The translations under genes were made by a program, and so were the position numbers. The notes below the pieces were generated by a model. That model saw only the letters and a program-made list of their open reading frames with translations, was not told where the DNA came from and made no database searches. This document shows, in pieces, positions 1 through 11,544 of a stretch of 64,000 nt of DNA. How positions within the stretch are numbered: the stretch's first letter is position 1; the number at the start of each line of letters is the position of its first letter. Source of the DNA: Populus alba (taxonomy: Eukaryota; Streptophyta; Magnoliopsida; Malpighiales; Salicaceae); NCBI RefSeq assembly GCF_005239225.2, contig NC_133301.1:15562318-15626317 (forward strand), written 5' to 3'.

Positions 1-58
1 CGAAATCAGAGATTATGCAATTTATCAAATGAATAAGATCAACATTAAAAGTAGTTAT

Positions 59-310
59 ATCAAACTAATTAAACGTTTAGCCCCTCAAAAACATGGCCTC
101 CAAAATTAATTAATACATAAGCAATCAATCGAGTAATGATATATAATATTATTATGGAATTCATTTATTGAAAAAAACATCAATCAAGTAATGTATTTTT
201 GACTTTCCAACTTTGAAATACAAGGAGCCTGAGAGGAAAAGGTGTTACCATCAATTTGGAAATAAGACACGCACTTCCAAATCAATAATTTTAGGGTTTT
301 TTTTTTATAT
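59..310 (+). repeat. Direct repeat, copy 1 (partner at 1319-1560)
   Basis: About 250 bp starting CAAACTAATTAAACGTTTAG and containing AACATGGCCTCCAAAATT, TTTTTGACTTTCCAACTTTG and AGAGGAAAAGGTGTTACCATC is repeated in the same orientation about 1.26 kb downstream with few changes. The copies lack TG...CA ends, so a local duplication is more likely than a pair of LTRs. Confidence 0.85.
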
Positions 311-1318
311 ATGAAGCAATATTTGATTATTTTCTTGAAATAAAAAATATAAATAATTAGAAACAGAAAAACATGTTTTTTTTTCTCTTTATGTTTTGAA
401 AAGATAGAAAAATCGTTTAAACTAATTCATAGACAGATTTAGTTTCATAGCAATGTGGTTAGTGAATGAAAAAAATCAAATAGTTTCAGGGGTGATGAAA
501 TTTTGGAAAGGAGGTTAAGTCATCATGATTAATTTTCTTCGTCTTCTCTGTTCATATAAGTGAAATAGAAATAAATAACAATGAATACTTGGAGCTCTTG
601 AGTTTGAAATATAATGAGTTATTTCTTCTTAAAATAAGAAATCAAAATATATATAATGGATTATTTATTCTTAAAATAATGTTTGAAAAAACTCGCCAAT
701 GAAAATACTGTCGGCAGATAACAGACTTTGGGCTTATATATATAGTTATGAATCTATTACTTAATTTATGGATTTCATTTAATAAGGAAATAAACAAGTT
801 TATATATACACAACACGTCATCTATGACTTTATTGGCTTTGGAGGTGTCCAGTCCACCATTACTGTTTTCTGCGTGCCCACTTGATTCTGCACAAGCTTT
901 CTCACTCTTGATCTTCCCATTTCTGAATTCTGATCAGAGTTCTAGCTTTGCTGATGGCTTTTTCTTTTTCTTTCTTTTTTTTTCTGTTTTTTTTTTAATT
1001 GCCCTTGCTGCTTTTTCTGCAGTTGAAGTTCGTCCTGTTAAAAAAAAAAAAAAAAAACATAAAAGTGACGATATGTTCTGAATTAGCTTAATGAAAATGA
1101 CACCGAGTCAAGCATTTCGAGAAGGTTATTGTTTTCTCTTTACTTGGCTTTGCCTGTTTCATTCATTCAGATGGATAATCATTACTTACTTTTTACTGTG
1201 TTTCAAATTAAAAGGCATTATTTTTTATATTTTTAGTTTGAATCATAATTTTGATATTTTTAAGAGTATTAGTAGATGTTGTATTTTAAAATATTTTTAT
1301 ATAAAAATAATATTCTTT

Positions 1319-1560
1319 CAAAACTAATTAAACGTTTAGTACCTCAAAACATGGCCTCCAAAATTAATTAATACATAAGTAAGCAATCGAGTAATGACAA
1401 TATTACATGGAATTCATTGATTGAAAAAACATCAATCAAGTAATGTATTTTTGACTTTCCAACTTTGAAATACAAGGCGCTGAGAGGAAAAGGTGTTACC
1501 ATCAATTTGGAAATATTACACGCTGTTCCAAATCAATATTTTTAGGGGTTTTTTTTTCAA
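1319..1560 (+). repeat. Direct repeat, copy 2 (partner at 59-310)
   Basis: Near-identical second copy of the 59-310 segment. Small indels separate the two, for example CAAGGCGCTGAG against CAAGGAGCCTGAG, so the duplication is not brand new. Confidence 0.85.
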
Positions 1561-2686
1561 CGTTAAGGCAATATTTGGTTATTTTCTTTAAATAAAAAAA
1601 TATTTAGACAATTAAAACAGAGAGAACATATATATCCTCTCTGTTATATATGTTTGAAAAAAATCATTAGTTTTTCCATTCAAACATGTTTTCGTGGTTG
1701 ATGGGTAATAAATTTATCTGATATTATGGTAGATTTTATTTTTATGGTTTGATAATTTATAATTAAAAAAATTTATAAATTATGATTTTTTTATAATTAA
1801 AGTTTTTAATAAATTTTAAATGAGATCTTTGTAAGATTCTAGTAGTATATATTGATTAGCTAAATATTTTTAAGACTATAATTAAAATAAAATGTAATTT
1901 TACTCACAATTCATACAAACATGGTATAAATGTTTTTAATTAGACGAATTTCCATAGGAAATAGGCTCCAACCTTCTTTGCTTGCCTGTTTCATTCAAAT
2001 GGAAAACCATTACTTCATTCTACTTTTTATTTTGTTTCAAATTAAAAAGTATTATTTTTTATTTAATTTTAGTTTGAATCACAATTTTAACTGGTTAGGG
2101 TATTTTTAAGAGTACTGTTGTATTTTAAAATATTTTTTTATTTAAAAATATATAAAAAATAATTTTTTGAATTTTTAAAATCTATCTTTAATATTAACTA
2201 TTAAAAAATACATAAAAATAATAATTTAAAAATATAAATATAATTTTTTAAAAAAATATGGTTGAATCTCGAAGCAAACAGGGCTTAGATCAACGATGTT
2301 GAATCGGTTTTGAGTTTGAAACTTGGATCATCATTATAAGGGTCAGATCTTTAGTCACGGAAATAGAAAACGATTCTATGGTGGTGCCACCGTCCACGTA
2401 ACTTTTCTGGTGACAATAGCCAAACACAAATGAGGTGCTAATAGGAATCGACAGGTGGAACAACAAGACCCATCTCTTTCCCTATCCTATTAATGGTGAC
2501 CTAAATTCGATTATTATAATTAAATTTTTGAGAAAATATGTCCTTTTTCCTTTCTATTTTTTCAAACTTTTGTAAAAGAAGGAGGAAAATAAATAAGAAG
2601 TTTGGACTAAAAATTCAAAGCTGAATTGATGTGGAGGATATATATAATTATTAGAATTAAATTTTAATTATGGACTCAAATTTTAA

Positions 2687-2894
2687 GAGCGTATTTGGTG
2701 GTAGCGGTCGCTTTTCAAATAACTTTTCGTGCCAATATACATGTCAATGATATTTTTTTTTTATTTTTTTAAAATTATTTTTGACATCAACACATCAAAA
2801 CGATCCAAAAAGTATAAAACGCATTAAATTTTAGCAAAAAATTTTTTTTTAATTTGTTGGGAACACGGTTTGCACCGCGTTCCCAAACATGCTC
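2687..2894. mobile_element. MITE with inverted ends and TTAA/TTA flanks
   Basis: About 208 bp. The left end GAGCGTATTTGG and the right end CCAAACATGCTC are inverted repeats with a few mismatches. Both ends are flanked by TTAA (2683-2686 and 2895-2898), fitting a TTA/TAA target duplication as in PIF/Harbinger (Tourist-like) MITEs. The interior is AT-rich, with a GC-rich hairpin CACGGTTTGCACCGCGTTCCC near the right end. No coding capacity. The superfamily call is inferred from end sequence and flank only. Confidence 0.75.
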
Positions 2895-2899
2895 TTAAA

Positions 2900-4600
2900 T
2901 GCTTTGAATTTTTATTTATCAGCTTCTTGGTTTTTTTCGTTGGCTCCTTGTGCTTTATATGCTTTTCTATTATATTTATTATTATTATTATTTTAAAAAC
3001 TTTCCTCCACAAAAAATAATTAGAATATATATCATTTATTCAGTATATTTTAATTACATCTCCTTGCTATTAATTGATCCAATATTATCCTTGATCCATT
3101 GATATAGTTAATCTCTCCACTTGTATTCGGCATTCTAAATTATAATTCCAATCATTTGCTGACGTTATCATCCTTTTGGCTTTCAATTATTTTTCTTTAA
3201 AAAGCCTTCATTAAATAAACAATTAAATCTATTATTTATTAATGGTAAATGCATAAATTATATTGCTTGTCTCAAATTAGGGATGCTAATTTAATTCAAA
3301 TTTAATGGATACCAACCCCAACCAACTCAAATAAATAAGGTTTTTTTAATAGATATCTAACTTTGAAAATACTATAAAATTCACCTCAAAACTAACTCGA
3401 CATACACACCTATTATATTTATAATGTTATCATTAAATATATATTCACATATTTCAAATATATATTATTATTTTATTTTCATGTTGAATAATAAATAATA
3501 ATTAGATGATAGATAGATATATAGATATTTGAAATCTAATAAATAAAAATATAAATATTAAAAATTTTTCACTTGACAAATAATTAATAGGATATGAATA
3601 TAGAAAAGTGGACCCATAGATATCCATTGTCACATCCTTATCTAAAATTCACCTAAGTAACTACCCAGATTATTCTAAGAATCTAAAGAGAGTTTTTTTA
3701 TGGATAAATTTTTTATTTTTAGATTAATAGTTTAAAATGGTATTTATATATATATATATAGGTGGTAAATACGTGGCATTCAATTCATAAATTTTCGTTG
3801 CTTATGCCATATGCTTACTTTAAGCTATAACTTAATTTATAATTAATGTTGTGATTGCCATTTTTAGAGTGTCGTTGGATATACAAGGCGTGGCAATGGT
3901 ACACAGGCTTCCTCCCTACATGCTGCAATCATGCAAGAGTTTTATTTGACAATATCGAGAGCAGCATGTATTTTTTTACCCTTCTTCTTGCCACAAAATT
4001 ATTTTTTGGAGGAGTATTTTATATTATTTTATTTATTTATTCAATGCAATGATGCACTCTATTATTATTTCTTTGTTAATGAAGTATTTCTCTTTATTAT
4101 TTTCGTCCAAAAAAAACACAAAAATGTAACATGATAATAGCTAAACTTATAATAAATTTTCAATTAAAGAAAAATTATTATCCATTTTTAACCTAATCTA
4201 CAACAAAACTTTGACAAATCTCTCCTTTTTTTTTCAATAAATGGTAGAAATTGAAATATATAATATGCACATGTAATTTAGCGCGTAAAACTAATAATGA
4301 CAAGGAGGAGAGGTTGAAATGATTTTGAGAAATCAATGACAAATTTGGAGCATATGAAGAACCAAAACGAAATACACTTAAACAATAAATGACATATATG
4401 CATCTCATTTCCTCACTCGAAAATACTATATTCAAGGCTTTAATCATAGGTGAATTTAAAAACAACTCAATAAATAAATGACATATAAAACTAATATTTT
4501 TATTTTAAAATATATTAAAAAATAATTTTTTAAATGAATAATTTTTAATATCTTTACATTAAAAACAATATAAAATATTTAATTTAAAAACAAAACAAAA
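2900..4600. other. AT-rich intergenic DNA
   Basis: No gene recognised. Contains a short TA microsatellite near 3747-3761 and AT-rich stretches of the kind that recur through the window. The open frames here (for example 3855-4134 and 4193-4465) show no recognisable protein features. Confidence 0.6.
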
Positions 4601-4925
4601 TTTATTTTAAAAAAAGAAGAAGAAGAAGAAGCTTGAGGCTGCTCTCCCTCGCCCATCAAATCTGAATATTTTATTTGAACCCTCTAATGAAAACGTTGCA
4701 GAAGCGCCACATGCACACATTCTCTGCTCTCTTCTCCCGAGCTTTTTCCGAAAAAGGTAATCTTTTTCTCGTTCTCACTTGACTTTTCACGAGAAGCAAA
4801 CGGAATCTCCAGCACGAGCACTCCCGTGTTAGTGCTGCATTTTTCTTCCTCTACTGATTTCTGAAAACAGAACGCTAACAACTGCTTGTTTCTCTTCTGA
4901 AAGATAAATTAGAGACAGATAGGAA
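4600..4925 (+). promoter_or_regulatory. Presumed promoter/5' UTR of cycloartenol synthase
   Basis: The 300 bases before the start codon change from AT-rich spacer to more balanced, CT-containing sequence after a GAA microsatellite (about 4615-4631), as expected for a plant core promoter and leader. TATTTTATTT near 4667 is a possible TATA-like element, but the transcription start cannot be fixed from sequence alone. Confidence 0.35.
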
Positions 4926-7900
4926 ATGTGGAGGTTAAAGATAGCAGCGGGAGGAAATCCATGGCTAAGAACGACGAATAATCATATCGGAAGACAGGTT
5001 TGGGAGTTCGATCCTACACTAACTCTATCTCCTCGAGAGATCGAAGAGATCGAAAATGCGCGTCGAAGTTTTACGGAAAATAGGTTCCGATTCAAGCATA
5101 GTGCAGATCTAATCATGCGCATGCAGGTAAATTAGTTTAATTTAGAAAAAAAAATAATTCAAATTCGGTTTTTTCGTTTTTTTATTTGTTTAGATTATAG
5201 TGAGTGACATTATGGTAATTTTTGTTGGTGTGAAGTTTGAGAAGGAGAATCCGGTGCCGGAAGTGTTGCCGCAAGTGAAGGTGAAGGAGAGCGAGGAGGT
5301 TACGGAGGAGGCGGTTACTGCAACGTTGAAGAGAGCTTTGAATTTTTATTCAAGTATACAAGCTCATGATGGACATTGGCCTGGTGATTATGGCGGTCCT
5401 ATGTTTCTCTTGCCTGGCTTGGTAATCTGTGATTTTCATTTGAATTTTAAACGAACTTTTTTAGCAGAGTTTGGGTTGTTTGTTTATTTGTTTGTTAGTG
5501 GATTGGTTGTTAGGTGATTACTTTGTCAATTACGGGAGCATTGAATGCAGTGTTATCGGATGAACATAAAAAGGAGATGATCCGGTATCTCTACAATCAC
5601 CAGGCATGTTTTTTTTTTTTTTTTTGAAAAAATTCTAGCTTTATTGGGATTTAGTGTGATTTTTTTAATGGTGGAGATGTTTGTAACTTGCAGAACAGAG
5701 ATGGGGGGTGGGGTTTGCATATTGAGGGACCGAGTACAATGTTTTGTTCCGTGTTGAATTATGTTACTTTAAGGTTGCTGGGAGAAGGGCCGAATGATGG
5801 AGATGGGGCTATGGACAAGGGGCATGACTGGATTCTGAATCATGGTAGTGCAACTATGATAACATCGTGGGGGAAAATGTGGCTTTCAGTTTCAGTAATA
5901 AAAATCTCTTTCTAGTTTGGTTTTGAGTTTTTGTTTTGTTATGGGGGTTTTGTTTTATGTTTGAAGTTTTAATCGACGGCAACAGGTACTTGGAGTGTTT
6001 GAGTGGTCTGGAAATAATCCAATGCCCCCTGAGATGTGGCTTCTCCCTTATTTGCTCCCAGTCCATCCAGGTTCTTGCCTATTTACATGCCCTTTTAGTA
6101 TTAGTTTTCTATTTCTATGTTTTTCACAATATATTATCTCAACATTACCGACCTATTTTTATAGGCACATGATTGGAAAGTGATATAATATTGTTTTCCC
6201 TTTGCAGGAAGGATGTGGTGTCACTGCCGGATGGTCTATCTACCTATGTCCTACTTATATGGGAAGAGGTTTGTTGGCCCAATCACTCCAATAATTTTAT
6301 CTTTGCGAAAGGAGCTGTTCGCTGTCCCATATCATGAAATAGACTGGAATCAAGCACGCAATCTATGTGCTAAGGTTGGTAAATCGATATCTTAAACCTT
6401 TGGAAAACTTAATTTACATTTTCAAGAGTTACACCATTTACTTAAATGTGAAGATTTTTAGTGAATCTTTTGGATATTGAGATGAACAGCCATCTTAATT
6501 AGCATTCCTGTTTATATGGTAAATGCCGTTCTAAATATGTGTAAGATGAGGACACTGTGGTTTGTTAGTCAAATGAGAAAAAAATATGATAAGCATACCA
6601 ATATTAAAGATATGCAAATAATTTCCATCCATGACATGCTAATTCCCAAGATGCTTTGCCCTGAAAACAATGACCCAAAAAGTGATTGCGTTGGCAGATG
6701 ATGACAGTATCAATGCCAACTTTTAGTTCCATTAGGTGCAGCTCAAGGACTTGTAATGATCAGTATAAGAGATGCTATACTCCTTAATTCTCTTGGATTT
6801 TTCTCTTAGGGTGGATCTTCACTTTGTATTGCTTAAAAATACATCACTGAACTTTTGCAGGAGGACTTGTACTACCCTCACCCACTGGTGCAAGATGCAC
6901 TCTGGGCTTTACTTGACAAGGCTGCTGAACCAGTTTTAATGCATTGGCCTGGAAAAAAGTTGAGAGAACAGGCTCTTCATACTACAATGGAGCACATACA
7001 CTATGAAGATGAAAATACTCGTTATATTTGCATAGGACCTGTAAATAAGGTGTGCATTTTAACTTGGTTAATGTTGTCAAAATTTGATTCTTAATTTGAA
7101 ATTGTGAAGAGAAAATGATCTTTTAAAGTAACATGTTTTTTCTTTTTCAGATATGCCATGAATGTGATTCCTTTAGTGCTTGTTTTGATGTCTATTTTAG
7201 ATTATTTTTTTCACTTTCCTTTGGTTCTTTCATTTTCTTGAAATCATTTTCCAATATATATGACTTGATTTGTCAATATTTAGCAGCAGCCCATGCACGT
7301 GGGAGAATGCCATCAACAATATTGCATTTAGGCTACAATGGATGTTTTCTTTGTTTTGCTAACCTGTTTGTTTTTTGGTATGCAGGTGTTAAATATGCTA
7401 TGCTGTTGGGTCGAAGACCCTAACTCTGAAGCTTTCAAGTTGCATCTTCCTAGAATACAGGATTACCTCTGGCTTGCTGAAGATGGAATGAAAATGCAGG
7501 TGCACAAATCCTAATTTCCATGATCTTAGTCTCAATTTCTTTTTTCTAACTGTTGCTTTCACGAACAGTGGGTGGGTGTTAAAAAGGAATATTGGGGAGA
7601 AGTTACTGATAGACTGTTTTACTTGATAAGCATTCAAGCAAGTCATAATTTGCAAAGATTTGGCAATATATGAGCTTTGGATTTTTAATTCATATTGTTT
7701 GCTGTCTTTTCAATGCATGCGAGCTATGTTGTTGAAAACTCATGTGAGGTCCTATTGGCAATAGCTTTGTTTCTTATGTTTTTTTTATACTGTGCACTAT
7801 GAGGCCAAAACTACAAGCTAAGTAGACATGATAATTTTATTCCAGGGTTACAATGGAAGTCAATTGTGGGACACTTCTTTTGCTGTTCAAGCAATTATTT

Positions 7901-10900
7901 CAACTAAGCTTGTGGAGGAATATGGTCCAACTTTAAGAAAAGCACATGCATATATTAAAAATTCACAGGTGTGTGTTTGTGTTTTTTTTTATATATATAA
8001 TTCATTGACGTTTCATGTCAGAGAACTTGTAATTATGTTGTCTCTTAACTACTCAAACTTTAACGTTGTTGATCCGTTTATCTTTGCTGTGAAGGTTTTG
8101 GAAGATTGCCCTGGAGATCTTAGTTTCTGGTATCGCCATATTTCCAAAGGTGCATGGCCTTTCTCAACCGCAGATCATGGATGGCCCATCTCAGATTGCA
8201 CAGCAGAAGGACTAAAAGTAGGGGCTCATCAAATTAAAAGAGTTCATTAAACTTGTTTTATTTCTGATACTTATCCATCCAATCTTTTGCAGGCTGCTCT
8301 CTTATTTTCAAAAATTACACCTGAGATTGTTGGGGAACCATTAGCTGCAAACCGATTTTATGATGCAGTAAATATCATCCTCTCATTACAGGTAATTGGT
8401 GACTTGATGATAATGTTGGTGAATCGATTTCATAGTCTGCGTTAATGTGACAACATGCAGACATTCATACTTTGCAACTTATAGGTCTTGAGTGCTTACA
8501 CATGCCAAAAGATATAAAATCCCACTACAACAACTATACCAAAGGCCATCCCATATATAAAGTGGAGTTCTGGAAAGGAAAATTTGCGGAGAACCCTATC
8601 TTTGAGCATAGTTATATTCAAAATTATTGGTCTTGAGACTCGAACTTGCAACCACAAGTTATCATACCCAAGATTTTAACCTTTATTTTCTTAGTTCTTT
8701 TTATCCCTTTTTTTTTTTTTAATTTTTAACATAAAAGGTATTCAAAAAAATGATTTCTTCTCAAAGTTCAGCATTATTACTTTTATTCTTCAAAAAGGGA
8801 CTGGGAAAATTATTGAAGGGGAACAATCTCCTTTAATTGAACTTGTTCTAATTCAAGCACTTAAAAGTCTCATGGCTGATTTTCATTTGTTCTTATAATT
8901 TGGGCAGTGGTATATTGTCATAAATTGTTATCAGATTTTCTTACTTGAAGTTGGATACTATGCCAGAAGAAACGGTTCTTTGACATGTGAAAGCTATGAT
9001 AGATCATTGGGTATTTTGCAGGGAGTAGGGAGTAGGGAGTAGGGAAACATCTACTGTTATGAGAAAAAGTGAATCATTTAGATTTTCTTTTCAAAGATTT
9101 TTCGTTAACTCTGTATTCTATTCAAGGGAAAACCTATTCTTGATTCAACTGAATGCTCATTCCTGCTTTGTGCAGAATGGGGATGGTGGCTTTGCGACAT
9201 ATGAACTCACAAGATCTTACAGCTGGTTAGAGGTGATTACCTTGACAATTTCATTTATTGCTCTTCCACATTTTTACATTTAAAGAAGATAATTTTGGCA
9301 TGGATCAATAGAAAGCTTGTCCTTATATAATTTCTGCCCTCATATCAGATTGAATATTTTAACATTTATAACATGATCAATAGGCCTTGTTTTCTAGCTC
9401 CTTGTAAAGGTAGAGCTTGTTTGATGTATATGTTATCCAAAAAAAAAATAATTCTGCCCGTAAAGTGGTTCATTTGAATTTGTTTACTTTGTTTTCTTTA
9501 CCTGATAATGAAGCTATGGACTACAGAACACCAGGTTCACCTGTGCACATTATGCAAGCCCCTTGCTAAACTGAATCCTTACATTGTTGTAATGATGAAG
9601 GAACACAATTTTTTGGTGTTTCACCTCTGTCAAAAGCTCTCTGAATAGATGTTTGAGGTCAATGATCCCAAGTGAGCATCTTGAGTCATCAGTTTGATGA
9701 TTTGCTTGAAGAAATGATCTGTTTATATTGCTTGTTATACATTGAATCATAACTCCTTTTTTTTTTTCTTTGCGGTAGCAATGAACTTCTTAACTGTACT
9801 CTATCATGGTAATTGGATTATATATCTGATTACTACTTTTTTTCTCACTCTCACTCATTTTTCACTTTGCCATTGTCAGTTGATCAACCCTGCTGAAACT
9901 TTTGGCGACATTGTTATTGATTACCCGTAAGATATCAGTGCTTTGCATTATATCTGCTGTGATATTCATCTGTCCATTCCATTGCTTCATTTGAAAGCTA
10001 ACTATGGTATTTCTATAGATACGTTGAATGTACTTCAGCTGCAATTCAGGCTTTGGTGTCATTTAAGAAATTATATCCTGGACATCGGCAAGAAGAAATA
10101 GAAAGATGTATCAGAAAGGCAACTAAGTTCATTGAAAGTATCCAGGAGAAGGATGGCTCATGGTTTGCTCCTTTTCCATTGAAAACCTGCATTTGGAGGA
10201 CTGGTTGATTATATAGTCATTAATGTGTCACTGTCACTGCTTTCCTATTTTCTATCTATGGCTAGTAAAGATTGCTTGTTCAACAATTTCTTTAAGTGCC
10301 TAAGATACATGGTTTCAATAACTTCAACTGAAGAAATAACCAGTCCTTTAATATCTTAAATTGCTAAACAGGTATGGCTCATGGGGTGTTTGCTTCACCT
10401 ATGGCACATGGTTTGGCATAAACGGACTGGTGGCTGCTGGAAATTTTTTTAATGATAACTCCAGTATCCGCAAAGCCTGTGATTTTCTGCTATCCAAACA
10501 ATGTTCTTCTGGTGGCTGGGGAGAGAGTTATCTTTCATGTCAAAACAAGGTTAGATGCTTGTACTGTCAAATATTTTTTCCCTTTTCCCACCTCTGATGC
10601 ATGTCATGTGTAATCATTAATGTTTCTCGAGTTTTTATGTTATATCCATATATTTTCTTTGATTCAAGTTTTGTACTGCATATATTTCTTGTTCCAATAG
10701 TTTTTGTTTTTGCACAGGTTTATTCAAATCTTGAAGGGAACAAGACTCATGTGGTAAATACAGCATGGGCTATGTTGGCTCTCATTGAAGCTGGGCAGGT
10801 ATAGCAAATTTCACTGTTTTGACATTGAATTATGCACTTCTTATTACGACTCTTCATTTGATACATGGAGTGTTACATCATCTGAAGTCTTTAAAATTGA

Positions 10901-11544
10901 CTGGTATCATACTGTAAGTAATCAGGATTTGGAGAAAGAAAAGGAATGTCCTCTGTATAGTAATATTCTTAAAATCACTTTGACCACATTCATACCTTGT
11001 ATGTTGTATCTAACTTGTGTGATCAATTATACGGGGGATTAAATGGGCATTTGATATTGTAATTGCATACCACGATGTTGATGTGCTAGCAAGCTCTATT
11101 TTTCCGTCTTGTGCATGCAAATTTGTTTAATATGCATTAAATATGCAGGCCGAGAGAGATCCAGAACCGTTGCACCGTGCAGCGAGGTTTTTGATAAATT
11201 CCCAAATGGAAAATGGAGATTTTCCGCAGCAGGTAATTCTACACCCGCTCTTTGAACACTTCTTTATCTTAACCAACACTTCTTTATCTTAACCATCATT
11301 GGGCAGTGTGGTTCTTTACTTCATGCGGTCATGTACTTTTGGTCATATGCTCTATTCCTTGCCTGTCCTTGTTCTCCAATGCTATTCATACACTTAAAAT
11401 CTTTTTTCTTTTTCCTCGGCACAGGAAATCATGGGAGTTTTCAACAGGAATTGTATGATAACATACGCGGCCTACAGGGACATTTTCCCCATTTGGGCAT
11501 TGGGAGAATACCGGTGTCGGGTGTTGCAGGCTAAGGCTTCATAA
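4926..11544 (+). CDS. CAS1: Cycloartenol synthase (oxidosqualene cyclase), 18 exons
   Basis: Cyclises 2,3-oxidosqualene to cycloartenol, the first committed step of plant sterol synthesis, as an ER-associated monotopic enzyme. Exons: 4926-5126, 5236-5421, 5514-5603, 5694-5888, 5986-6070, 6208-6374, 6861-7049, 7386-7499, 7846-7968, 8095-8217, 8293-8391, 9176-9232, 9880-9926, 10019-10162, 10372-10549, 10718-10798, 11149-11232, 11425-11544. They join in frame into 760 residues, the normal family length. The catalytic DCTAE acid is D484. H258 (in MWCHCR), Y411 (GYNGS) and I482 (WPISDC) match the product-determining CAS residues H257, Y410 and I481 of Arabidopsis CAS1 and argue against lupeol or amyrin synthase. 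QW motifs lie near 109, 159, 524 (W to F), 601 and 650. The start MWRLKIA is the family start. Intron 3 uses a GC donor. No frameshift or stop was found. Confidence 0.96.
5604..5693 (+). other. GC-AG intron (intron 3) of cycloartenol synthase
   Basis: The exon ends ...CACCAG at 5603 and the intron begins GCATGT, ending ...TTGCAG at 5693. The flanking residues ...YNHQ and NRDGGW are contiguous in the protein family, so the junction is fixed by homology and no GT donor fits. GC donors are a known minority class of U2-type introns. Confidence 0.85.

Larger units (their letters stand above)
1..2680. other. AT-rich intergenic DNA, no gene seen
   Basis: I see no convincing gene. Long A and T runs and low-complexity stretches dominate; the short open frames near 824-1327 consist of poly-Phe/Lys or low-complexity residues and are not credible proteins. 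The stretch holds a duplicated segment (see the repeat entries) and a second weaker repeat pair near 1151-1322 and 1985-2170, which share a run beginning GCCTGTTTCATTCA. Confidence 0.7.

Noticed and set aside
59..1560. LTR pair
   Set aside because: No TG…CA ends, no primer site or purine tract next to them.
4684..4881. Minus-strand open frame over the cyclase leader
   Set aside because: No family resemblance, overlaps the presumed 5' UTR on the other strand.
11331..11534. Frame ending …[12 protein letters not shown] over the last cyclase exon
   Set aside because: It is the wrong frame; the true frame there gives the family C terminus ending at 11544.
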